Part shown: positions 48,698 to 56,710 of the stretch, one piece after another
Numbering within the stretch: position 1 is the first letter of the stretch
How the letters are laid out: the number at the start of each line of letters is the position of its first letter
Source: an uncultured Bacteroidota bacterium
GTDB lineage: Bacteria > Bacteroidota > Bacteroidia > Flavobacteriales > Flavobacteriaceae
DNA: 64,000 nt
Assembly: GCA_902581145.1 (NCBI GenBank)
Contig: CACHNE010000001.1
Location: forward strand, 95,326 to 159,325
Direction: 5' to 3'
Translations under genes and position numbers: made by a program
Notes under the pieces: generated by a model
Database searches by the model: none
What the model saw: the letters and a program-made list of their open reading frames with translations, nothing else
Told to the model about the DNA's origin: nothing

Positions 48698-51127
48698 TCA
48701 GTAACTACAACTAACTGACAGCATAATATTTCTACCCATTTCGTGAGTGAAATATCTAAGTCTATTTAAATAATTCTTATACAGGTTATTTAATAAATTT
48801 TCAATCCTTAGATTGATTTTATAATTACCTCCATTTTCAGATTTAAACCCAATTGAAGATGCAAAGTTTAATAAATGATATGCACCTGGTGGTGTACTAG
48901 TATCTAAAGTTGAATATATATTTTCAGTTGGAATAAAAACTTCAAAATTATTATTTGGATATTCGTTTTGTCTAAATACATATTCACTTTCTAAAGAAAG
49001 GTTCAAATTATTCATCTCTGGAATACTGTACGAAATTTGATTTTTTAGATTCACTGGTGGCATATTAATCAAAGGTTTATCGTTATCTCTTTCATATCCT
49101 TTTATAATTGAAATCTGATGTCCTACAAAGAAATTGGTGAAGTATTGTCTGTCATATTTTAAATCAAACCCAAATAATTTTGCATCATCCTGTTTATATT
49201 CCCAGTAAGGGAAAACTCCTGCAATTGTTGGCATTAAATCAACGGGAATTATATAAATAAAATCGTCAACATAATTAGCAAAAGAATTAATCGTTAAGTT
49301 AGATTTTTCATTAGCTACATTGTAGGTCAGAGAAAAATTGTGACCAACTTCTGAAGTAAAGCTTAAATCACCAATTTCAATTCTAGCCGAGGAATGATGT
49401 AATCCTTCGCTAAAAAGTTCTGAAGGATTTGGTTTTCTAGATGATATTGAATAATTAAAATATAGATTTTGACTTTTGTCGATTGAATATCTAGTGCCTA
49501 AGTTTGTAGAAATATTATTGTAAGTAAATTTTGGATTAGTTAAGGTGTTTAGGCCTAAATCCTCTACAACGAATTCTGGGAATAACTCATCGTAATTTCT
49601 TGCTTCCCAAAGAGATGTTCTGTAATATTTATAAGCATCAATATGAGAAAAATCATATCTAATCCCTGCTTCAAAGAACCAATTGTTGCTAAAGCTTTTA
49701 TCGTACACAGAATACAAACTAAAATCATATTTTTTGTAGTCAGGAATAATTCTTTTCACTCCAGTTGCTGGGTCTGGAAAGTTCTTTTGGTATCTGGCTA
49801 AAATTCCTGATTTTAAGTTTGAGCTATTGTCAAATTTTGATTCGAGGTCAAGTGCAATAGAATGTGTTTGAAGATTTAAGTCAAGTGCAGGATTGTTTCT
49901 ACCGCCTCTTCTAATGTCATATTCTTTTCTGTCATTTGACTGAAAATCATATCTCATGGATAGCTTACCAAAATCAAAGTTTTTGAACCCCCTTACTTTA
50001 ATTAAATGATGACTTATTTTTTGACTTGGAATCTTAATGTCATACGAAAAGTCTTCAATTACATTTGGCACCTCATCTTCAATCGAATTTATGACATCAA
50101 TAGCGGTATGTGCGTGTGAGGATCTAAGTATTCCAAGACGATTACTGAAAAAAGAATAATATACATTAAATCCATGGTCAATTCTATTAAGGCCTGCTTT
50201 AAAAGATAAATTCTGCTCATAAAAACCGGTGTTTGTCATTATATAATCTGGAGTTTCATGATCACCCATTTTTTTAAAGGTTCCTTGAAATTTATAGTGC
50301 CATCCATTACTATTTGTTTTAGTATAATTAGTTGACACACCACCACCTCTTCCGTTTGATTGAAGGCTTGTAGTTATATTTCCATGAATACTATCTAATA
50401 ATTTTTCTCTGGATGTGTCAGCAATAATAACTCCACCAAGTGCATCACCTGCATATTTTAAAGCACTTGCACCTTTGATGATTGAAATTTTATCAATGGA
50501 GTTAATATCAATACTTGGAGCATGTTCAATTCCCCAATCCTGGTCTTCTAATCGAACTCCATTATTGATTAAAATAACCCTACTGCTATGCAAGCCGTTT
50601 ATTACTGGCTTAGATAAATAACTTCCTGAATTTAAAGTACTGACACCTGTAACTGTTTTTAATACATCTCCAATAGTTCTACTATTGTAATCGTCAAGAA
50701 CTTCTTTAGATATTTTATTTTCAAAAAGAGTTCTGGAGTTATTTCTATTATCTGAAATAACCATAATCTCCTCTAACTCATTTAAATGATGTTCTAATCT
50801 TATTTTACGGAAGGTGTCTTTTTTAATGTCTACAGTTTGCACCATAGATTCACAATCCTCATGAGAAATTGTTAACACATAAGTATCCTCACAAAGATTT
50901 TCAAAAATTAAGTTACCATCAAAGTCAGTTGCACCCTTTAAGCCATTAGTCTGGACTGTTGCATTTTCTAGTGGTGTACCATCGTGTAAATCAATTACCT
51001 GAATCGATAATCTCTTATTACAATTTTGGGCAAACGAATTTATGCAACATAATGAAAAGAAAGAATACAAGGCAAGTGCTAATTTCGATGAGAAACTAGC
51101 ACCGCACTTCTTGCATTTACAATTCAT
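48698..51127 (-). CDS. TonB-dependent receptor with N-terminal CarboxypepD_reg/CNA-B-like domain; candidate metal (zinc?) receptor
   Basis: IQVIDLHDGTPLENATVQTNGLKGATDFDGNLIF; plug VLKTVTGVSTLNSGSYLSKPVINGLHSSRVILINNGVRLEDQDWGIEHAPSIDINSIDKISIIKGASALKYAGDALGGVI; Cys-rich N-terminus MNCKCKKCGASF. Confidence 0.85.
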   Translation of the reverse strand: MNCKCKKCGASFSSKLALALYSFFSLCCINSFAQNCNKRLSIQVIDLHDGTPLENATVQTNGLKGATDFDGNLIFENLCEDTYVLTISHEDCESMVQTVDIKKDTFRKIRLEHHLNELEEIMVISDNRNNSRTLFENKISKEVLDDYNSRTIGDVLKTVTGVSTLNSGSYLSKPVINGLHSSRVILINNGVRLEDQDWGIEHAPSIDINSIDKISIIKGASALKYAGDALGGVIIADTSREKLLDSIHGNITTSLQSNGRGGGVSTNYTKTNSNGWHYKFQGTFKKMGDHETPDYIMTNTGFYEQNLSFKAGLNRIDHGFNVYYSFFSNRLGILRSSHAHTAIDVINSIEDEVPNVIEDFSYDIKIPSQKISHHLIKVRGFKNFDFGKLSMRYDFQSNDRKEYDIRRGGRNNPALDLNLQTHSIALDLESKFDNSSNLKSGILARYQKNFPDPATGVKRIIPDYKKYDFSLYSVYDKSFSNNWFFEAGIRYDFSHIDAYKYYRTSLWEARNYDELFPEFVVEDLGLNTLTNPKFTYNNISTNLGTRYSIDKSQNLYFNYSISSRKPNPSELFSEGLHHSSARIEIGDLSFTSEVGHNFSLTYNVANEKSNLTINSFANYVDDFIYIIPVDLMPTIAGVFPYWEYKQDDAKLFGFDLKYDRQYFTNFFVGHQISIIKGYERDNDKPLINMPPVNLKNQISYSIPEMNNLNLSLESEYVFRQNEYPNNNFEVFIPTENIYSTLDTSTPPGAYHLLNFASSIGFKSENGGNYKINLRIENLLNNLYKNYLNRLRYFTHEMGRNIMLSVSCSY

Positions 51128-51131
51128 TTAT

Positions 51132-51680
51132 TTACTGTACAGTAACTGAAAAAGTAGTTTGGATGTCTATCTCTCCACCAGCAGTATCTAAACCATCATT
51201 TGGTTTTGTAGGCTCATGTATTAATGTAATGGTTACAGAACCAGAACCAGCTCCTAAAGGTGCAAGTACAAACTGTGTTCCAAGAGGATTTCCATCTCCG
51301 TCAAAATCCATGTAGACAAATTCCATTCCTACACCAGAAGCACTAAAGAATACTTGGTGCTCATCGTCTTCCTCTAAAATTTCTTCGGTGATATCCTCAG
51401 CTGGATCTTCCATTTCATTTAACCATTGAATAGATCCTGAATATGATGTTCCAGCGGTTAGAGGGCCTGAAACTGTAATTACAGGCTCATTAGGACCATC
51501 TCCATCTAAATCCTGTGTTTGCATCGTGATAACATCATCACCATTCATATGATTCACTAAAGTTACTGTCATAGTAGTAATTACTTCTTCTTCATTAATC
51601 GGTTCTGGCGTATCGTTATCGTCATCACATGAGAAGTATAAAAAAGGTATTGCCAATAAGGCGTATTTGAAAATTTTCAT
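51132..51680 (-). CDS. Acidic lipoprotein co-encoded with TonB receptor
   Basis: FLYFSCDDDNDTPEPINEEEVITTMTVTLVN lipobox; 4 nt upstream of the receptor gene. Confidence 0.65.
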   Translation of the reverse strand: MKIFKYALLAIPFLYFSCDDDNDTPEPINEEEVITTMTVTLVNHMNGDDVITMQTQDLDGDGPNEPVITVSGPLTAGTSYSGSIQWLNEMEDPAEDITEEILEEDDEHQVFFSASGVGMEFVYMDFDGDGNPLGTQFVLAPLGAGSGSVTITLIHEPTKPNDGLDTAGGEIDIQTTFSVTVQ

Positions 51681-51756
51681 AATTTTTAAATTAAAAGTTT
51701 AATTAATATTAATTGTGTCGCGATTAGTATCGCTTATTGAAAGTGCGAGTAATTCA

Positions 51757-52056
51757 TCAAACAACTGGCGGAGCTCTTAAATTAAAAGTTCTTAAGTTGT
51801 TTGACTTATGGTTTTCATAATGATCAATGACTAATTCATCTATTAAAACCAAATTATAATTAAACTCTATGTAGCTAATAAAGCTATTATCTGTGTTATT
51901 TAATACGAAGCAGGTAGAACAGTTAATTTCATCTTGATGAAAATGAATTTCGGTTTCAGTACATACTTTGTGCTCTTCAAAAATGTGATGAGCAAAACTT
52001 ATGATACTTGGAAGTATTAGTAAAACTGAAAGAAAAAAACTGTAGAATTTTTTCAC
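51757..52056 (-). CDS. Small His/Cys-containing exported protein of unknown function
   Basis: Signal peptide then HHIFEEHKVCTETEIHFHQDEINCSTCFVLN; same strand as the receptor cluster. Confidence 0.55.
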   Translation of the reverse strand: MKKFYSFFLSVLLILPSIISFAHHIFEEHKVCTETEIHFHQDEINCSTCFVLNNTDNSFISYIEFNYNLVLIDELVIDHYENHKSNNLRTFNLRAPPVV

Positions 52057-52074
52057 GAGCTAAAAATATAAAAT

Positions 52075-52632
52075 TTATATTATTTTATTTATACAATTAA
52101 TTGCTTTTTTTAATCTTTCAATTCTAGTGCCATTTATCAATTCAAATGGAAGATTATTTTTGATTAGTTCGTTTTTGAAAATCTCAAAAGATTCCTCTCT
52201 TTCGTTAGGTTTATCTCTTAAATCATCTTTTTCCCATGGAATATCAATATCCGTTAAAAGGTACAAATCATAATTATTTTTTAGCGCATATTTTTCTAGA
52301 AGAGGATCACAGTTTCCTCCATAGTAATATTTTGAATACACCATTGTTTCGAAAAGATTAGTGTCGCAAATTATAAGTGAATCAGACTTTTTAACATACT
52401 TGTTCTCTAACTCCATTTGACCAAACGCAATTGGTAATATATCCCGAGGTTCACATATTCTTTTTTCGCTATCCCAAACTTTCTGTAAATAGTCCCTAGC
52501 ATATTCAGGAACCCAGTGAACATTGAAATGTTTCGCCAATTCAATTGATAAGGTTGTTTTTCCAGTTGACTCTGGTCCATAAAGTACAACCCTTTTACAA
52601 TTAGATTCTATTTGCTTAAGCTTTTCTTCCAT
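52075..52632 (-). CDS. NadR-like (ribosylnicotinamide kinase domain) P-loop ATPase
   Basis: VVLYGPESTGKTTLSIELAKHFNVHWVPEYARDYLQ...PIAFGQMELENKYVKKSDSLIICDTNLFETMVYSKYYYG. Confidence 0.88.
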   Translation of the reverse strand: MEEKLKQIESNCKRVVLYGPESTGKTTLSIELAKHFNVHWVPEYARDYLQKVWDSEKRICEPRDILPIAFGQMELENKYVKKSDSLIICDTNLFETMVYSKYYYGGNCDPLLEKYALKNNYDLYLLTDIDIPWEKDDLRDKPNEREESFEIFKNELIKNNLPFELINGTRIERLKKAINCINKII

Positions 52633-53228
52633 TCTATATATGCCTGAACTGCAAGTATGGTAAAAATAATATATTGAATTGATAATATAATCTTATCACT
52701 GGAAAGATACAGAGGTATAGTTATCACATTTCCAATTATCCATAATATCCAATTTTCTAATTTTTTATTTGCCATTAACCACATTGCAGTCACAAAGATT
52801 CCAGATGTTAAAATATCCAATTCCTTTATTTGACCTTCAAAATTAGTTGCAAAGAAATCGTGTGCAAAGTAGGCAACAAACACGATGAAAAAGAAAATTA
52901 ATAATGACTTCTTAAAGTCATTAGAGGTGAATTTTGAAACCTTGACTACTAAATCATTATTCTCTCTTCTAGACCAATTCCACCATCCAAAAAAACTAAT
53001 AATTGTGTAAAGTAAATTAACAAGAATATGACCTAATAAACTAACCTTATACATCAAATACATTGTTATTATAGTACATATAATACCTGTTGGATAAACA
53101 AGTATGTTTTGTTTTTTAGCAAAAACTACACTGATAATTCCAAACCAAAATGCAAGGAATTCTAAAACAATATCAACCCTGGAATAGTCAGAGTATGAAC
53201 TGAGAAAAAAATCGTAAACTTCTCCCAT
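52608..53228 (-). CDS. PnuC/PnuT family vitamin-precursor transporter
   Basis: FWFGIISVVFAKKQNILVYPTGIICTIITMYLMYKVSLLGHILVNLLYTIISFFGWWNWSRR...NWILWIIGNVITIPLYLSSDKIILSIQYIIFTILAVQAYIEWKK. Confidence 0.9.
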   Translation of the reverse strand: MGEVYDFFLSSYSDYSRVDIVLEFLAFWFGIISVVFAKKQNILVYPTGIICTIITMYLMYKVSLLGHILVNLLYTIISFFGWWNWSRRENNDLVVKVSKFTSNDFKKSLLIFFFIVFVAYFAHDFFATNFEGQIKELDILTSGIFVTAMWLMANKKLENWILWIIGNVITIPLYLSSDKIILSIQYIIFTILAVQAYIEWKKSLSK

Positions 53229-53848
53229 TAATTTTTAATTACAAATGCTAAGGTATATTTTTTAGAAATTTTAAAACGGGTGTCAAAAGAATAAATTTTA
53301 TCATCGTTTATATACCAGCTTTTCACCACATTTTTTTTGATATCTAAGGGGGGAACGAGAATATTTTTTTTAAAATCAATTCCAGATTTATCTACTGCTT
53401 TGAATACACTCTCTTTAATATTCCAATAAATAAGCGAAGTTTCCGTATTTAATTCCAATGGATAGTTAAGTTCGGTTTCCAAATATTTACTTTTTATTTT
53501 TAGAATTCTGTCATTAATTGTTTCAATATCAATCCCAACAGAGTGATCACTCATAATTACTGCAGCATAATTTCCTGAATGACTGATTGATAAGACTTTG
53601 TTTTGAGAAAAAATTGGCTTTCCTGCTTTATCGTATTTTACCTCATTGTCTTTGATTGAAAGTAGCTTGAATATATTTCGGATTGCTAGAAATTGTTTTT
53701 TTTGAATTTCTGACTTTTTTTGATTGAGTAATTTTAAAGAGTTTTCACTTAAAACAATTTTTGACTCTAGATTTTGAAGAGATTCATTAATTTCCCATAT
53801 GACTACTCTAGTTTTTGGTGGTAAGTTTAAATCATCAATGATTGGCAT
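53228..53848 (-). CDS. 4'-phosphopantetheinyl transferase superfamily protein
   Basis: YDKAGKPIFSQNKVLSISHSGNYAAVIMSDHSVGIDIETIN...IYWNIKESVFKAVDKSGIDF. Confidence 0.88.
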   Translation of the reverse strand: MPIIDDLNLPPKTRVVIWEINESLQNLESKIVLSENSLKLLNQKKSEIQKKQFLAIRNIFKLLSIKDNEVKYDKAGKPIFSQNKVLSISHSGNYAAVIMSDHSVGIDIETINDRILKIKSKYLETELNYPLELNTETSLIYWNIKESVFKAVDKSGIDFKKNILVPPLDIKKNVVKSWYINDDKIYSFDTRFKISKKYTLAFVIKN

Positions 53849-53892
53849 AAGAATATCAATTCTTTGTTTTAAAGATACTTTAAGTGTATAAA

Positions 53893-53918
53893 AAAACCTC
53901 TTTAATTAAAGAGGTTTT
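53893..53918 (-). terminator. Rho-independent (potentially bidirectional) terminator after the DUF805 gene
   Basis: aaaacctctttaattaaagaggtttt perfect inverted repeat with A/T flanks. Confidence 0.75.
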
Positions 53919-53929
53919 TAAAAGTTTAT

Positions 53930-54322
53930 TTAAGCTTTTGGGTCGGGGCCCCATTTATTATCCTCTTTTTGACCCTCTGTACAGTATAGTACTAATAGCC
54001 ATATCCACCCAATAATCGGAAGCAAAATTAATAGATAAAACCATCCTGATTTTCCAACATCATGTAATCTTCTTACCACCAAACCCAGTCCAGGGATAAA
54101 ATGTACTAGTGAACAAATAGAGTATAACCATCCATAGCCCATACTAATTTCACCCAATGGTCCTGCATCCATCATAAACACTGTCCCAAGTACATTGTCA
54201 AGAACCATGCATGCAATCAGAATAATCACATATACAAGTACAAACATCCAATACTCTTTTCTTCTGGCCCTGCCTTTGAAATTTGCGTAATTATCACGCA
54301 TTACTTTTAAATACCATTCCAT
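53930..54322 (-). CDS. DUF805 membrane protein
   Basis: NYANFKGRARRKEYWMFVLVYVIIL...VVRRLHDVGKSGWFYLLILLPIIGWIWLLVLYCTEGQKEDNKWGPDPKA. Confidence 0.93.
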   Translation of the reverse strand: MEWYLKVMRDNYANFKGRARRKEYWMFVLVYVIILIACMVLDNVLGTVFMMDAGPLGEISMGYGWLYSICSLVHFIPGLGLVVRRLHDVGKSGWFYLLILLPIIGWIWLLVLYCTEGQKEDNKWGPDPKA

Positions 54323-54417
54323 ATTTTGTTATTTATTAATTAACTAACAAATCTATATAAGATTAATAAGAAGTATTAAAAATTTGTATGACAAAGTAAT
54401 GTCAAGGATAAATAAGA

Positions 54418-54672
54418 TTAAGAAGGCACTATAGAAACGAAAGACTTATTGTCTTTCTTTTTGGTAAACTTAACTACACCATCAACTCTAGCATGAAGAG
54501 TGTGGTCTTTACCGAGATAGACATTTTCTCCAGGGTTGTGAACTGTTCCTCTTTGTCTAACAATAATATTACCAGCTTTAGCAAGCTGTCCACCAAAAAT
54601 CTTAACACCTAATCGTTTCGATTCTGATTCTCTACCGTTTTTAGAGCTTCCAACTCCCTTTTTATGTGCCAT
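54418..54672 (-). CDS. rpmA: 50S ribosomal protein L27
   Basis: [59 protein letters not shown]. Confidence 0.97.
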   Translation of the reverse strand: MAHKKGVGSSKNGRESESKRLGVKIFGGQLAKAGNIIVRQRGTVHNPGENVYLGKDHTLHARVDGVVKFTKKKDNKSFVSIVPS

Positions 54673-54683
54673 TTCTTATAAAA

Positions 54684-55220
54684 TTAACTTAGTGCTTTTA
54701 TTAAATCCGCTTTTTTCATTGAAGAAATACCTGTAATCCCTTTATCTTTAGCTAAGGTTTTTAGTTGGGCTACGGACATAGAAGAAAGATCTTGTGATTC
54801 CTTTTTGGCAGAAGCCTTTTTAGGTTCAGCCTTCTTTGTAGCTACAGTTTTCTTTGCTTCAGCTTTTTTGGGAGCATCAGCTTTTTTTGCAGTAGCCTTC
54901 TTTGAAACACCAGTTAAAATATCACTTATTTCAATTTCAGTGATAGCTTGACGGTGTCCGTTTCTTACTTTGTAGCCTTTTCTTCTTTTCTTTTTGAAGA
55001 CAATTACTTTGTCTGATTTTAGGTGCTTTAATACCTTAGCGTCCACCTGAACTCCAGAAACATTAGGAGTACCAACTGATGATTTTGAACCATCGTTTAC
55101 CATTAAAACATTATCAAATGATATTTTTTTACCTTCAGCAACATCTAACCTGTTGACAAAAAGCTTTTGCTTTTTCTCAACTTTGAATTGTTTACCTGAT
55201 ATTTCTACAATTGCGTACAT
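54684..55220 (-). CDS. rplU: 50S ribosomal protein L21 with Lys/Ala-rich linker and C-terminal Rho_N/SAP-like motif
   Basis: MYAIVEISGKQFKVEKKQKLFVNRL...KRRKGYKVRNGHRQAITEIEI, then KKATAKKADAPKKAEAKK...LSSMSVAQLKTLAKDKGITGISSMKKADLIKALS; track ORF starts at 55262. Confidence 0.95.
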   Translation of the reverse strand: MYAIVEISGKQFKVEKKQKLFVNRLDVAEGKKISFDNVLMVNDGSKSSVGTPNVSGVQVDAKVLKHLKSDKVIVFKKKRRKGYKVRNGHRQAITEIEISDILTGVSKKATAKKADAPKKAEAKKTVATKKAEPKKASAKKESQDLSSMSVAQLKTLAKDKGITGISSMKKADLIKALS

Positions 55221-55240
55221 TTTATCTTTAAAAGCGATTG

Positions 55241-55248
55241 CAAATATA
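55241..55248 (-). promoter_or_regulatory. Bacteroidota-type -7 element (TATATTTG) for rplU-rpmA
   Basis: CAAATATA on + strand, 20 nt upstream of ATG 55220; lies inside the longer track ORF and so supports the shorter start. Confidence 0.55.
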
Positions 55249-55386
55249 AAGCTAATTAGCAAATCAGCAAATTTTTATAAAAATTAAATTTAATAGGTTA
55301 CTTGATTCGTTTTTTTGATTTTCTTTAACATTCTTTTATTATGAAAAAACTATATTTGGTTTTCATAATATTTAAAACTTATATCA

Positions 55387-56706
55387 ATGAATAAATTTTT
55401 AAGTTTATTTGTAGCTTTTCTGGTTACTAATTGTATATATTCTCAAAATATTGAGTACACGGAGTATACCTTAGAAAATGGCTTACATGTAATAATTCAT
55501 CAAGATAACTCTGCTCCAGTTATAGCTACTGAAGTAATGTATCATGTTGGAAGTAGAGATGAAATTGAAGGAAAATCAGGATTTTCTCACTTTTTTGAAC
55601 ATATGTGTGCTTCATCCTCTGCTAATTCTCCCAATATCAAAAAAAGACAGTGGAAGCAAATTATAACATCCAAAGGTGGAGTTGCAAACGCAAGCACCTG
55701 GAAAGATAGAACTAACTATTTCAACTTTTTCCCATCCAATAATTTAGAATTGGCATTGTGGTTACAAAGTGAAAGAATGCTTCATGCAATCATTGACCAA
55801 GATCAAGTAGATACACAAAATGAAGTAGTTAAGGAGGAAAAAAGAGACAGAATTGACAATTCTCCTTATGCAAAATTCGGATACAGAGAAATTGACAAAT
55901 ATATGTTTACAAATCATCCTTATGGCCAATCCGTAATCGGTTCATTTGAAGACTTAGATTCTGCTAGTCTTGAAGAATTTCAAGATTTTTATAAAAAATG
56001 GTATAATCCAAACAATGCTGTTCTGGTAATTGGTGGAGACCTTGATACCGAAAAAACTATAAAGTTAGTTGAGGATTACTTTGGTGATATAGAAAATAAT
56101 AATTCAAAGCCTGCTAAGCTAAATATTATTCAAAAACCTATAACCGAGACAATCAAGGTTACAGAATACGATGCTAATATCGAAATTCCTGCTAAAATTT
56201 TCTCATATATTACTCCTAGAAATAGTGCTAAAGACTCATATGTTTTAAACTATATTTCACAAATACTGACAGGTGGCAAAAGCTCGAGACTTTATAAAAA
56301 AATGGTTGACGAAGATAAGACTGCTCTTCAAATATTTTCATATGGTAGATATGATCAAGCATATGGAACATTTTCAATTTTTGCATTGCCTCTTGGTGAA
56401 ACATCACTTGAAACATTATCTGAAGAAATCGATAGTCAAATCAGAAAACTTCAAACTGAGTTGGTAACCGAAAGAGAATTTGAAAAAATAAATAATCAAA
56501 TAGAGACTTCCTTTGTTCAAAAAAATACTGGAATTTTAGGGATTACCAGTAGTCTAGCTGAATATTATCTTTTGTATGATGATACATCATTAATAAATGA
56601 TGAGATCGAAATATACAGATCTATTACTAGAGAAGATATAATGCGAGTTGCAAATGAGTATTTAAAGCCAAATCAAAGGCTTGATATGGATTATGTAAAA
56701 AAATAA
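55387..56706 (+). CDS. M16 family zinc metalloprotease (HxxEH)
   Basis: MYHVGSRDEIEGKSGFSHFFEHMCASSS (HFFEH); R/Y substrate region GGKSSRLYKKMVDED. Confidence 0.93.
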   Translation: MNKFLSLFVAFLVTNCIYSQNIEYTEYTLENGLHVIIHQDNSAPVIATEVMYHVGSRDEIEGKSGFSHFFEHMCASSSANSPNIKKRQWKQIITSKGGVANASTWKDRTNYFNFFPSNNLELALWLQSERMLHAIIDQDQVDTQNEVVKEEKRDRIDNSPYAKFGYREIDKYMFTNHPYGQSVIGSFEDLDSASLEEFQDFYKKWYNPNNAVLVIGGDLDTEKTIKLVEDYFGDIENNNSKPAKLNIIQKPITETIKVTEYDANIEIPAKIFSYITPRNSAKDSYVLNYISQILTGGKSSRLYKKMVDEDKTALQIFSYGRYDQAYGTFSIFALPLGETSLETLSEEIDSQIRKLQTELVTEREFEKINNQIETSFVQKNTGILGITSSLAEYYLLYDDTSLINDEIEIYRSITREDIMRVANEYLKPNQRLDMDYVKK

Positions 56707-56710
56707 TAAA

